64,000 bases of DNA. It comes from Roseiarcus sp963764955 (GTDB taxonomy: Bacteria; Pseudomonadota; Alphaproteobacteria; Rhizobiales; Beijerinckiaceae). The notes below the pieces were generated by a model. The model saw only the letters and a list, made by a program, of their open reading frames with translations, did not search any database and was not told the DNA's origin. Position 1 is the first letter of the stretch, and every line of letters starts with the position of its first letter. Positions 52,401 through 62,317 of the stretch are shown piece after piece. A program made the position numbers and the translations under genes. Location: assembly GCA_963764955.1 (NCBI GenBank), contig CAVXVE010000027.1:106271-170270 (forward strand), read 5' to 3'.

Positions 52401-53528
52401 TCAAGCGTCGGCGCTTTGAACGTGTTTGGCGATCGCCCAGGCAAAGCCCGCCAGTTCCCGAGCGATCGCGGTCGTGACCACAGTGGGTGATTTTCCCGCC
52501 CGGGCGAGCTTGCGATAGCGCCGACACAGCCGCTCTTGTGCCTTCCACGCGGTGTCGCGGATCGGCTTTGCCAGACCCTCCTGGCGCAGCAGTTGCTCCC
52601 GGCTGATGCGCGCCGGGAACCGATAGCTCCAGGCCGCCTCGATCAGCATGCGTCGGGCCGCGCCATTCCCGGCTTTCGTGATGGCGCCTTGGCGGCGTGT
52701 GGCGCCGCTGGAGCGCTCGGACGGAACCAGACCGAGATACGCCATGAGCTGGCGAGGATTGGCGAAGCGGGTAATGTCGCCGAGTTCGGCGATCACCGTC
52801 GCCGCGGCGACCAGCGCCATCCCGCGCAGCGCTTGCAATGCGCGCACCACCGGGGCCAGCGACCAATCCGGCAGCGCCGCCTCGATATGAGCTTCCATAC
52901 GGTCGCGTCGCGCCGTCGCCGCCTCGACCGCGGCAATGCAGTCTTCCACCACGATGTGATACGCGGCTTGCTCGAATCTCAGTCCGGCCATCCAGCGACG
53001 GGGCATCAATGTCCACGCCGGCCGATTGTAATGACGGCCATGACGCAGGAGAAAGCCAGAGAGCTGCTGACGGGCCTGGCGCAGACTGCGGACCGCCGCA
53101 AGACGTGCGCGTACGAGATCGCGGATCGCCTCATGAGCCGGATCCGGGACCCAGACCGCCGTGAGTTCGCCCGCCCGATGCAGCTTGGCCAGGCTGATCG
53201 CGTCCCGGCGGTCGGTCTTGATCCGATCTCCCGGTTTGCGCGGGATCAGCGACGGAGCCACGACGACGCAACCATGCCCAGCCAGGGTCAACTGGCGCTA
53301 AATCCCATAGCCGCAAGGTCCGGCCTCATCGCAGAACCGAAGCACGCTCCCGACGCGCGACAGCTTCGCCGCCAGAGCCTTCATTGCCGCCGGCGTGTTC
53401 GCGACCTTGCCATACGCGCGCACATCACCCCGCACGCCCGCCTCCGCAAGCGCGACAGCGATCGTGTCCTTGTGCACCTCAAGACCGACATATGTGATAG
53501 CGTTGTCCAAGACCCGTCTCCTATGCAT
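52401..53528 (-). pseudogene. IS110-family transposase with a single in-frame amber codon
   Basis: The minus strand from 53528 encodes MHRRRVLDNAITYVGLEVHK, DTIAVALAEAG and DEAGPCGYGI, then TAG at 53298-53300. It continues in the same frame RQLTLAGHGCVVVAPSLIPR through GELTAVWVPDPAHEAIRDLV, AELGDITRFANPRQLMAYLG and AWSYRFPARISREQLLRQEG to 52401. Relatives have Gln at the stop, so one CAG-to-TAG change separates this from an intact 375-residue transposase. It shares layout with the element at 39.5-40.6 kb. Confidence 0.85.
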
Positions 53529-53616
53529 GAGGCTCGGCGCCGGAACGCCCGGCGCAACCCTCGATAAGCCTGCATACTTGTGAGACGGGTCGCAATATCT
53601 CAGGCGAACATGTGGT

Positions 53617-55602
53617 CTAGTCGAACACCCGGCGGAAGACCAATTCCGCCACGCGCAAGAGTTGGATCGACCCGAGCGGCTTCAAATACCCGCCGGCATA
53701 GAAGTGCTGAATGGCGCGGACGCGCGACCTCAAGGAGTGGTCGAAAACGACCGCGAACGCACCCGCCTCGCGGCGCACGATCTTCGCTGAAACGCGAAGG
53801 CTCGGGAGCTCCAGTTCGATCGTGTCTCCGAGCGCGCCTGGAGGAACGCCAAAAATGCGCGCGCCTGTGATCGAGACGTCGGCAAGCTGAAGTCGGCAAG
53901 CTGCATGAGCTGCGCGCGATCGGCTGTCTTCACCGAGACTAATTCGCGCGACGAGAATTGTTCGGCGGCGCGCTTGCGCGGCCGCTCCACGCAGACAAAA
54001 CAAATCACGACGAGGACGATCAGATTGTACCATGTCCAGGCCAGCGCCGGGCTCGAGAAGTGGATCTCAGCCGCGCTGCCATTGACGTAGAAAGCCCACA
54101 AAACCGCGGCCAGCGACAACACGATCAAACCCACGGAGGGGCGCATGACCCCCCATTCGACGAAGCCGTGATTGCGATCCCCGCCCTTCGCGGTGACCTG
54201 AAATTTTTGCCCCTGGGGGCGAGCCAACCCAAACAGCGCGGCCTTCAGGATCTGGGGCATCACGATGATCTGGCTGACGTCGAAAAGGATCGGCGTCACT
54301 CTTCCCCCCGAGAGCCAATGCATCACGAGACCGCACCAGAGCCAGTAGGGCAGGAAGCGGGTCGCAAGATCGCACAGCGAAGCGTGGAAGGGATGGAGGC
54401 CAAAGGCCAGCGAAACGGGCGGAATGATGAGGGCGGTGGCCCGTGACAGAGGGACCGCGGTCCAGTTGAGGAACACCTCCGTCAGCGACAGACGGTCGAC
54501 GAACGCGAGCGGCGAGCCGAAAGACAGCGGGCCGCTGCGCCCGCGCGCGATCTGCATGAAGCCAAGACACCAGCGGCTGCGCTGGGTGATGTACTCCTTG
54601 AGGCCCTCCGGCGCCAGGCCGTAGGTCAGCGGCTCGTTCAGATAGGCCGTCAGAAAGCCCTTCTCCTTGAGCCGCAGGCTCAAGAGATAATCCTCGGTCA
54701 CCGAGTTCGACAGGGAAGCCGCCGATCTCCATCAGAGGCTGCATGCGGATGATCGACGACGTGCCGCAGCAGAAGGCGGCTGACCAGGCGTCCTTGGCGG
54801 GCAGCACGATGTCGAAGAAGAAGCGCTGCTCGTCCGGCCAGAACTCGGTCGCGCCGAGGTTGATCTGAATGGGGTCGGGATTGATGAAATGCTGCGGCGT
54901 CTGCACTACCCCGACCGCGGGGTCGTGAAACAGCGACATTGCGCGTTTCAGGAACTGCGGCGTCGGGACGAAGTCCGCGTCGAGGATGGAAACGAAGTCG
55001 GGAGGATCGGGCAATGCGGCGATATGCTTGAGCGCGTGGTTTATGTTTCCGGCTTTGGCGTGCGCATTGTCGGATCGCGAGAGGTAACGGCAACCGAGTT
55101 CGGCGCAAATCGTCTTCACCCAATCCCGGCGGCCGTCATCGAGCATCCAGACGCGGAAACTCGGATAGTCCATGCCAAGCGCGCCGACGATCGTTCGCTC
55201 CAGAATCTCTTTCTCTTCGTTGTAGGAGCAGATGAGCACATCGACTGAAGGCGGGCTCGCCTGTGAGGGAAGCCAGTCCGCGTTCGCGTCCGCTTCGGGC
55301 GATCGATCGCGCCTCCGGGTGAGGAAAATGAGGGAAAGTGCGGCGGTGAGGATGCCGACGAGTTCGGCTGAGAGAAAGATGAGCGCGAGCCCATATTCGA
55401 AGCTGAAGGCCGACGCGGGCAGCGTTTCCGTGATCCGCCACCAGGCGTATTGCGCCATCATGGCGAAGCTGCCTGCGACCATGGCCGCGCGGCCAGTCGC
55501 CACGGGCTTCGGCCACATCGCCGCGCAAACAAGGAAAACGCCCAAGGTCGCGAGCGCCGGCCGGGCGGCCGCGAGGATCGTGTCGTCGACAACGCCGAAC
55601 AT
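53617..55602 (-). pseudogene. GT2 beta-glucan/cellulose synthase-like protein with PilZ domain, two frame breaks
   Basis: The N-terminal part has membrane helices and the processive GT2 core: DVLICSYNEEKEILERTIVG, WMLDDGRRDW and SILDADFVPTPQFLKRAMSL. At about 54703 one extra base moves the frame; the catalytic base TEDYLLSLRLKEKGF and the QRSRW motif follow, then more helices. At 53878-53905 a 14-base tandem repeat moves the frame again. The C-terminal PilZ-like domain (SRSRAAHAACRLQLADVSIT, GARIFGVPPGALG) ends at 53617. Corrected length is about 657 residues. Such enzymes polymerise UDP-glucose under c-di-GMP control. The membrane fusion partner lies 6 bases upstream, an arrangement like rhizobial bgsBA. 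Confidence 0.75.
53878..53905. repeat. 14-bp imperfect tandem duplication inside the GT2/PilZ gene
   Basis: GTCGGCAAGCTGAA is followed directly by GTCGGCAAGCTGCA. Removing one 14-base unit joins the transmembrane frame to the PilZ frame and restores QLADVSITGAR. Confidence 0.8.
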
Positions 55603-55608
55603 GGGGCT

Positions 55609-57096
55609 TCAGCTCGCGGAGCTCGAGCGCTTGAGAGGTGCGCGGCCTTCGCTCATCCGCGCGGAGGCCGCTTTGCCGTCTCCGAAGGTGACCGTTCCGG
55701 TTCGCCCGATCGAGCACCCCGCTTCGCCCATGTCATCCATCGCGATCGTCAGATAGAACGGGCTCTTGCGCATGGTGATCGGCGGAACGGCGAAATTGCC
55801 GGGCGCGCCGGCGGCCCCGGTCAGATTGATGACGGTCCCATGATAGGTCTTGCCGTCCTCGAGCGGCTTGAACGTCGCGGGACTTCCGACTTCGAGGCGG
55901 TTGTAGACCCGCTCGTCGACATTCGCGCTGACGATCGGGTGCGAACAGTCCAGCAAGCGCAGGAGATCCTGACCCTTGTTCACATATTCGCCCGGGCCGA
56001 CGAGCATCTCCCAGACCCGGCCCTTGGTCGGCAGGCCGACGGTCGCTTCGGATCGTAGCCTGTAGCGCGCCTCCTCCCGCGAGATCTGATCGCCGAGATG
56101 CTGGATTTGGTCCCGGACGGCCGCGAACTCGGCGTCGAGTTCGCCCTTCTTGAGCCTGAGCTCGGTCTGGCGCTGGGCCGAGCTTGGGCTGTCATTGTAG
56201 CTGTCGCCGACAAATACCCCGTCAGCGACCGCGTCGTGCTCGACCTGGGTTTCTTCGAGGCGCTTCCGAGCCGCAACTTCAGCCGAGGTCGCTGCGCTCC
56301 ATTCGTATTGCACCCGATCGCTCTCGGCGCCTGAAATGTCGCCGGTTCGCTGCAGATGGTCGCTGCGCCCTTTGGCCGCGGTGACCTGCGCTGTCTTGGC
56401 GCTCGCGGCCTGAAGCTCCGCGGTTTGCGCCGCGAGCCTTGATTCGATCAGCTTGAGGCGGCCGACGCGATATTTTTCGGCCTGGACGTCGATCGCCTCG
56501 AGGGCGGTCTGCGTCAACTGCGAGTCCTGCTCAAGCGTCTGCTTTTGCGATTCGAGCGTATTGAGTGCGCGCCGAAGCTCGTCGAGGCGGCTTCGATCGG
56601 CGTAAGGGTCGACCACGACGAGCTTTGGCGGGGCGGTCGAGCTCCAGCTTGCGGTCTTCTCCGAGGGGGCTTGCACGATTCCCTCGATCGGCGAGCGGAG
56701 CGTCTCGATGTGGGCGTTGACGATCGCCTCGACGCTCGTTGTCGCGAGCATCGCCCGAAGAGGCGCCCAGCCGAAGGCGAGGACGAGGCCGACGCCAAGA
56801 GCGATCTTGAGGAAGCGCCGAAGTGTCGTCGCGAAAGCGAAACGCGCTTTTTTCGCGCCCGCGTTATTGGCGATCGCGATCTCTTCCTCGGCGCCGGGTC
56901 TAAAGCTGCGCTCCAAGATGGTTTGGATAGATCGCGCGTCGACCGGATGGGGTTTCGCTCTCCTTCCGCCAATGCGGGAATCGGCCGCCTCTTTGGCGAC
57001 ATCGATTTGTGCGTTCGGGACGGGATTGGGCGGCCCGATCGTGGCGCTCGCCGCTAATCGCGATCCTTGTGCATGTCTTGAGTTGGACAACGGCAT
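55609..57096 (-). CDS. HlyD-type membrane fusion protein of the glucan synthase pair
   Basis: The 495-residue protein has a long cytoplasmic N-terminus and one membrane helix near residues 92-113 (FLKIALGVGLVLAFGWAPLR). A first biotinyl-lipoyl half (ETLRSPIEGIVQAP) precedes a coiled coil over residues 165-340. The second half is PTKGRVWEMLVGPGEYVNKG, then a beta-barrel region (PATFKPLEDGKTYHGTVINL). It probably spans the periplasm and helps export the polymer made by the adjacent GT2 enzyme. It resembles the BgsB role; gene order and 6-base spacing support coupling. Confidence 0.8.
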   Translation of the reverse strand: MPLSNSRHAQGSRLAASATIGPPNPVPNAQIDVAKEAADSRIGGRRAKPHPVDARSIQTILERSFRPGAEEEIAIANNAGAKKARFAFATTLRRFLKIALGVGLVLAFGWAPLRAMLATTSVEAIVNAHIETLRSPIEGIVQAPSEKTASWSSTAPPKLVVVDPYADRSRLDELRRALNTLESQKQTLEQDSQLTQTALEAIDVQAEKYRVGRLKLIESRLAAQTAELQAASAKTAQVTAAKGRSDHLQRTGDISGAESDRVQYEWSAATSAEVAARKRLEETQVEHDAVADGVFVGDSYNDSPSSAQRQTELRLKKGELDAEFAAVRDQIQHLGDQISREEARYRLRSEATVGLPTKGRVWEMLVGPGEYVNKGQDLLRLLDCSHPIVSANVDERVYNRLEVGSPATFKPLEDGKTYHGTVINLTGAAGAPGNFAVPPITMRKSPFYLTIAMDDMGEAGCSIGRTGTVTFGDGKAASARMSEGRAPLKRSSSAS

Positions 57097-57263
57097 TCAG
57101 CTGACACGGAGTTGGCGTGGATTCGTTTGGAGGCGGGAAGATCGGTGGATGGCGTCACGCCCTTGAGGGACTCAAGACCATTCGAGCCGGCTCATATCTG
57201 CCCGCCTTCCTCTAAAGAAACAAATAACAAAACTGCGCGGATACTAAGGATCGGCAGCGAAGC

Positions 57264-58436
57264 TTACGCGCTTTTCTCGAACAACTCGCGCCCGATCAGC
57301 ATGCGCCTGATCTCGCTCGTGCCGGCGCCGATCTCGTAGAGCTTGGCGTCGCGCAAAAGGCGCCCGAGCGGATAGTCGTTGGTGTAGCCGTTGCCGCCGA
57401 GAATCTGGATCGCGTCGAGGGCGAGATGGGTTGCGCGCTCGGCGGCGTAAAGGATCGCTCCGGCCGCGTCTTCGCGCGTCGTCTGGCCCCGGTCGCAGGC
57501 CTTGGCGACCGCGTACACGTAGGCCTTGGCGGCGTTCATCGCCACATACATGTCGGCGACCTTGCCCTGGATCAGTTGGAAGGTCCCGATCGGCTGGCCG
57601 AACTGCTTGCGCTCGTGGACGTAAGGAAGGACGACGTCGAGCGCCGCCTGCATGAGGCCGAGCGGCCCCGCCGACAGCACCACCCGCTCATAGTCGAGCC
57701 CACTCATCAGCACGTTGACGCCCTTGCCGACCTTTCCGAGTACGTTCTCTGTCGGCACTTCACAGTCGGCGAAGATGAGCTCGCTTGTGTCCGAGCCGCG
57801 CATGCCAAGCTTGTCGAGCTTGGCGCCTTGCGAGAAGCCCTTCATGCTGCGCTCGACGAGGAAAGCAGTGACACCGCGCGCGCCCGCCGCGGGATCGGTC
57901 TTGGCGTAGACGACGAGGGTCTCGGCGACGGGACCGTTGGTGATCCACATCTTCGCGCCATTGAGGACGTAGCGGTCGCCCTTCCTGTCGGCGCGGGTCG
58001 TCATCGAAACGACGTCGGAGCCTGCGTTCGGCTCCGACATCGCTAGCGCGCCGACGTGCTTGCCGGAGATGAGCTTCGGCAGATAGCGCGCTTTCTGCTC
58101 GTCATTGCCGTTGCGCACGATCTGGTTGACGCAGAGGTTTGAATGCGCCCCGTACGATAGCCCGACCGAGCCGCTTGCGCGCGAGATTTCCTCCATCGCC
58201 ACGCAATGCTCGAGATAGCCGAGACCAAGCCCGCCGTGCTCTTCTGGCGCGGTGATCCCGTGCAGGCCGAGCGTTCCCATTTTCGGCCATAGGTCGCCGG
58301 GAAACAGGTTATCGCGATCGATCGCCGCGGCGCGCGGGGCGATCTCCTTCTCGGCGAAGGCGCGGGCGCTTTCGCGAATCATCGCGGCGCTCTCGCCGAG
58401 GTCGAAGTCGAACGGACGGGGCGCGTTGGGGATCAT
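57264..58436 (-). CDS. Isovaleryl-CoA dehydrogenase-type acyl-CoA dehydrogenase
   Basis: ATG 58436 gives 390 residues. The family signatures are present: LGLHGITAPEEHGGLGLGYL, LAMSEPNAGSDVVSMTTRAD, WITNGPVAETLVVYAKTD and LGGNGYTNDYPLGRLLRDAK. The catalytic Glu lies in LMSGLDYERVVLSAG, the internal position used by isovaleryl-CoA dehydrogenases. It oxidises isovaleryl-CoA (leucine pathway) or a similar branched acyl-CoA with FAD and electron-transfer flavoprotein. No other leucine-pathway gene is beside it, because an IS21 element begins 309 bases upstream of its start. Confidence 0.9.
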   Translation of the reverse strand: MIPNAPRPFDFDLGESAAMIRESARAFAEKEIAPRAAAIDRDNLFPGDLWPKMGTLGLHGITAPEEHGGLGLGYLEHCVAMEEISRASGSVGLSYGAHSNLCVNQIVRNGNDEQKARYLPKLISGKHVGALAMSEPNAGSDVVSMTTRADRKGDRYVLNGAKMWITNGPVAETLVVYAKTDPAAGARGVTAFLVERSMKGFSQGAKLDKLGMRGSDTSELIFADCEVPTENVLGKVGKGVNVLMSGLDYERVVLSAGPLGLMQAALDVVLPYVHERKQFGQPIGTFQLIQGKVADMYVAMNAAKAYVYAVAKACDRGQTTREDAAGAILYAAERATHLALDAIQILGGNGYTNDYPLGRLLRDAKLYEIGAGTSEIRRMLIGRELFEKSA

Positions 58437-58744
58437 GGGCTTGGGCTCAGTCGTGCAACTTAGGGGGGCGGGTTCGGGCCCCAGAGCTTGGCGGCAATCA
58501 GCGGTCTCTGGCAAGGCCCCGGTCGAGGCAAAAATACGGTGTCCAAATGTGTAAGTTTTGCGCGCGAGCAAGGCTTATCAAGGCTTAGCTCATTTTTCTG
58601 CAACTTAAAAAATTACATTTCCTAAGATATTGATTTAATTATTGTTTATCGGCTTCCGATGAAGGCTCGCTAGCAATTAGCAATAACACAATGCACCTCA
58701 TGGGTGACGTCAAAGGTTATGTGTCAGGGAGAGAAGGGTTGGGA
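58437..58744. other. AT-rich spacer left of IS21
   Basis: The segment around 58590-58700 is much richer in A+T than the window. It contains a direct repeat CAAGGCTTA at 58567-58575 and 58577-58585. It probably includes the IVD promoter. No gene is supported. Confidence 0.45.
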
Positions 58745-58856
58745 TGTTGATTTCCACTGAGAACTGACCCGGGCGCCACGGGTTTTTCCACCGAGAACTG
58801 ACCCATGTTCGAACCTCGCCCTCTTGGCCTTGGCAGGGGGCATCGGAGTGATCGAC

Positions 58857-60389
58857 ATGGAGTTACTGAGCGTCATCCGGCGCTGGCACTACCGAGACCA
58901 TTTCTCGATCCGAGAGATCTCGCGGCGCACGGGGCTGTCGAGGAACACGGTCCGCAAATACCTGCGCTCGGACAGCGTCGAGCCGAAGTTCAACATCCCT
59001 GACCGTCCGAGCAAGCTGGACCCTTACGCCGACAAGCTATCGCAGATGCTGCGGCAGGAGGCCGGGAAGTCCCGCAAGCAGAAGCGGACGACCAAGCAAT
59101 TGCACGCCGATCTGGCCGCTCTCGGTTACGACGGCTCCTACAATCGCGTGGCGGCCTTCGCTCGCGACTGGAAGGCTGCTCGGCAACAGGAACAGAGGAC
59201 GTGCGGCCGCGGCGTGTTCGTGCCGCTTGCGTTTCTGCCTGGCGAGGCGTTCCAGTTCGATTGGTCAGAGGACTGGGCGGTCATTGCCGGCGAGCGGACC
59301 AAGCTGCAGGTCGCTCACTTCAAGCTCTCCCACAGCCGCGCCTTCTTCCTCCGCGCCTATCCGCAGCAGACCCACGAGATGCTGTTCGACGCCCACAACC
59401 ACGCCTTCCGTGTGTTGGGTGGCGTGCCGCGGCGGGGCATCTACGACAACATGCGCACCGCGGTCGACAAGGTCGGCCGCGGAAAGGAGCGCCAAGTCAA
59501 CGCGCGCTTCTCAGCCATGGTCAGCCACTTCCTGTTCGAGGCGGAGTTCTGCAATCCGGCTTCCGGCTGGGAGAAGGGGCAGATCGAGAAGAACGTCCAG
59601 GACGCTCGCCATCGGCTCTGGCAGCCAACGCCCAGCTTCCCTTCCCTGGCGGCGCTGAACGACTGGCTGGAGAAGCGCTGCCGGGAGCTATGGGCGCAAA
59701 CTCCGCACGGCTCGCATCCTGGCATGATCTCTGACGCCTGGGCGGAAGAAGCGCAGCACTTGATGCCGCTTCCCCGGTCGTTCGACGGTTTCGTCGAACA
59801 CGCCAAGCGCGTCTCGCCGACGTGCCTGATCCATCTGGAGCGCAATCGCTACAGCGTCCCGGCGTCTTTCGCCAATCGCCCGGTCAGCGTGCGGGTCTAT
59901 CCCGAGCGCATCGTCGTCGCCGCCGAAGGGCAGATCATCTGCGAACACCGCCGAGTCTTTGCCCGCTCTCACCAACGAAAGAGTACGACCACCGTTTTCG
60001 ATTGGCGGCACTATCTGGCGGTCCTGCAACGCAAGCCTGGAGCCTTACGCAATGGCGCGCCATTCACCGAACTCCCGCTCGCCTTCCGAACTCTGCAGCA
60101 GCGCATGCTCAAGACGCCAGGCGGCGACCGCGAGATGGTCGAGATTCTGGCTCTCGTCCTCCAACATGACGAGCAGGCCGTGCTCACTGCCGTCGAACTG
60201 GCGCTGGAGGCCGGCGCGCCGACCAAGACGCATATCCTAAACCTGCTGCACCGATTGGTCGACGGCAAGCCGATCGACCCACCAGCCGTGAAGCCGCCTA
60301 ATGCTTTGACCCTCACCACCGAACCACAGGCCAACGTCGAACGCTACGATGGGCTGCGCCAAGCTCGGGAGGCGCGCCATGCGTCATAA
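58857..60389 (+). CDS. istA: IS21 transposase IstA
   Basis: ATG 58857 follows GGAG. The 510-residue protein has an N-terminal HTH (WHYRDHFSIREISRRTGLSR, NTVRKYL). The rve-type DDE core follows (AFQFDWSEDWAVIAGERTKL, RGIYDNMRTAVDKV, then the EKNVQDARHRLW helix). The C-terminal beta-barrel holds RNRYSVPASFANRPVSVRVY. It is uninterrupted. It overlaps istB by 11 bases. Confidence 0.92.
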   Translation: MELLSVIRRWHYRDHFSIREISRRTGLSRNTVRKYLRSDSVEPKFNIPDRPSKLDPYADKLSQMLRQEAGKSRKQKRTTKQLHADLAALGYDGSYNRVAAFARDWKAARQQEQRTCGRGVFVPLAFLPGEAFQFDWSEDWAVIAGERTKLQVAHFKLSHSRAFFLRAYPQQTHEMLFDAHNHAFRVLGGVPRRGIYDNMRTAVDKVGRGKERQVNARFSAMVSHFLFEAEFCNPASGWEKGQIEKNVQDARHRLWQPTPSFPSLAALNDWLEKRCRELWAQTPHGSHPGMISDAWAEEAQHLMPLPRSFDGFVEHAKRVSPTCLIHLERNRYSVPASFANRPVSVRVYPERIVVAAEGQIICEHRRVFARSHQRKSTTTVFDWRHYLAVLQRKPGALRNGAPFTELPLAFRTLQQRMLKTPGGDREMVEILALVLQHDEQAVLTAVELALEAGAPTKTHILNLLHRLVDGKPIDPPAVKPPNALTLTTEPQANVERYDGLRQAREARHAS

Positions 60390-61173
60390 TCCGGCCGCTG
60401 GCGCCGTCGTCATCATGCTGCGCAGTCTCAAAATGCACGGCATGGCCCAAGCCGTCGGCGAGCTGACCGAGCAAGGCTCCCCGGCCTTCGAGGCGGCGCT
60501 GCCCATCCTGTCGCAGCTTCTGAAAGCCGAGACGGCCGATAGGGAGGTGAGATCGACGGCCTATCAGCTCAAGGCCGCCCGCTTTCCGAACTATCGCGAT
60601 CTCGCCGGCTTCGACTTCGCCAGCAGCGAGGTCAACGAGGCGCTCACCCGTCAACTCCATCGCTGCGAGTTCCTGGAAGACGCCCACAATGTCGTCCTGG
60701 TCGGCGGCCCCGGCACCGGGAAGACGCATCTCGCTACGGCGATCGGCGTCCAGGCCATCGAGCATCATCGCAAGCGCGTCCGGTTCTTCTCTACCGTTGA
60801 ACTCGTCAACGCCCTCGAGCAGGAAAAGCTTCAGGGAAAGCCGGGACAGATCGCCGGGCGCCTCACCCACGCCGACCTCGTCATCCTGGACGAACTCGGC
60901 TACCTGCCGTTCAGCGCCTCCGGCGGGGCTTTGCTCTTCCATCTGCTGAGCAAGCTCTACGAGCGCGCCAGCGTCATCATCACCACCAATCTCAGCTTCG
61001 GCGAGTGGGCCGCCGTGTTCGGCGACCCGAAGATGACGACCGCGCTACTCGATCGTCTCACCCACCGCTGTCATATCCTCGAAACCGGAAACGACAGCTT
61101 CCGCTTCAAGAACAGCTCGGCGAAAGCCGCCAAACCCGCAAAGGAGAAACCTCGAAACTTGACGAACGCCTGA
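60379..61173 (+). CDS. istB: IS21 helper ATPase IstB
   Basis: The 264-residue AAA+ protein has Walker A GGPGTGKTH around residues 109-117, Walker B DLVILDELGYLPFS, and the sensor segment TTNLSFGEWAAVFGD with the Arg-finger helix LLDRLTHRCHILE. It assists IstA in target selection. The frame is intact. Confidence 0.92.
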   Translation: MRHNPAAGAVVIMLRSLKMHGMAQAVGELTEQGSPAFEAALPILSQLLKAETADREVRSTAYQLKAARFPNYRDLAGFDFASSEVNEALTRQLHRCEFLEDAHNVVLVGGPGTGKTHLATAIGVQAIEHHRKRVRFFSTVELVNALEQEKLQGKPGQIAGRLTHADLVILDELGYLPFSASGGALLFHLLSKLYERASVIITTNLSFGEWAAVFGDPKMTTALLDRLTHRCHILETGNDSFRFKNSSAKAAKPAKEKPRNLTNA

Positions 61174-61244
61174 CCTAGAAACCATCATCAAGCCGGGTCA
61201 GTTCTCAATGGAAATCCCGGGTCAAATCTCAGCGGAAATCGACA

Positions 61245-61835
61245 GCGGCGCATTTGCAGTTAGCTGCAAGAACTTGCCCTGCCATATGCGGACTGCGCGA
61301 TGAGGAAGGGAGCGCGCTTTGGGTAGTGCGGTCGTGCAATCTTTGGACGCTCCAGTTAGAATTGCCCAATCGTGCTCTTTGGCAACCGCGCGCTGGAGAT
61401 CGCCCGCTCAATCGCAGCAAGATGCTTGGCGCGCGAGTGTCTTCACGAACTGCCCGCTCAAGCCGAGCGATAATTTCCGCGTCATTGCCCGATTATTCGC
61501 TCAAGCTGCGCTCTCGATTTTTCCCTGAGTTTGGGGGAGAGGCCGGGGATAGGGGTGATATAGCGGCGGTTAGTCGCCGCGTTTAAGGCGCCATTCGCGA
61601 CACGGTAATTAGCAAACGCCGCCTTTCCTGGCACGCCCATCGAACGGAAGCATAAGGTTAGCGTGCGCCAGGCACTCGGAAGCCTGCCCGAGATCAACGT
61701 TCGCCTCTATCGTCAGAAAAAGTTTGGTTCGCGCGGTTGGCGCTATCGCATGGAGCGCAAAGGATAAGTGTTGACTCCACTGAATTACTTGTTGGCTTTC
61801 ACCCGCCCACAAGCAAAAGCTCTTCGGGCTATTTT
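61245..61835. other. Non-coding stretch right of IS21
   Basis: These 591 bases contain the palindrome at 61255-61268 close to the IS21 end. Several short frames on both strands lack ribosome sites and recognisable domains. No gene is supported. Confidence 0.4.
61255..61268. repeat. 14-bp palindrome TGCAGTTAGCTGCA
   Basis: This matches TGCAGTTAACTGCA at 62318-62331 at 13 of 14 positions; the second copy is a perfect palindrome. It lies 11 bases right of the IS21 end. Confidence 0.55.
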
Positions 61836-62261
61836 CTACTCTCCCTCTTCGCGGGGTTCCGTCTCGACCTCCTCGGCCGCCTTGTGCTGGGCGATCTCCT
61901 CCCGGGTCATGAAATGCCAATCGGTCGCGCCCTGCGGCATCTCGCCATCGTTCAGCAAAGCGACTAGCTCGTTAGCGCTCATCTTGAACGGAAGATGCGA
62001 GCCGCGTATCTCACGGAGCCCGTCGAAAGTCTGCACTATATCGAGATACGTCGAGTTGGAGCGCAGGTAGACCGTGAACGAGAGGTCGACTCCCTCCGGG
62101 GCCTCAATCTTGTCGTAGGATCGTCTCCTCTCCTTGCCCCGCTGCTTGGCGGCCTTCTTGTGCATCTCTTCCTCCGCCGCCCTCGCCGCTTGGTACTTAG
62201 CAATAGCTTCGGGGGTGTTGTGCGCCACCAGTCTGAAGTCTGGCCTCTTGTTGTCGCTCAT
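61836..62261 (-). CDS. Uncharacterised 141-residue protein of a two-gene unit
   Basis: ATG 62261 is chosen because GAGGAGTAGG lies directly upstream; the frame is open 16 codons further. Residues 1-50 are rich in Ala, Lys, Arg and Glu and look helical (AIAKYQAARAAEEEMHKKAA, KQRGKERRRSYDKIE). Residues 50-95 look like beta strands (GVDLSFTVYLRSNSTYLDIV). The C-terminus is strongly acidic (HKAAEEVETEPREEGE). No signal peptide or membrane helix is present. I do not recognise the family. It follows the 194-residue gene by 71 bases, with a palindrome between them. Confidence 0.65.
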   Translation of the reverse strand: MSDNKRPDFRLVAHNTPEAIAKYQAARAAEEEMHKKAAKQRGKERRRSYDKIEAPEGVDLSFTVYLRSNSTYLDIVQTFDGLREIRGSHLPFKMSANELVALLNDGEMPQGATDWHFMTREEIAQHKAAEEVETEPREEGE

Positions 62262-62317
62262 TATCCTACTCCTCAAGTTGAATTGTGACCTAGGTACGCG
62301 CTCGGGCAAGCGGTACT

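Larger units (their letters stand above)
58745..61244 (+). mobile_element. Complete IS21-family element
   Basis: The ends match as inverted repeats: TGTTGATTTCCACTGAGA at 58745, and TGTCGATTTCCGCTGAGA reading in from 61244. Each end carries a second internal copy of the TTTCCA...TGACCC repeat, the multiple terminal repeats typical of IS21. The 2.5-kb element has intact istA and istB. No clear target duplication was found. Confidence 0.88.
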
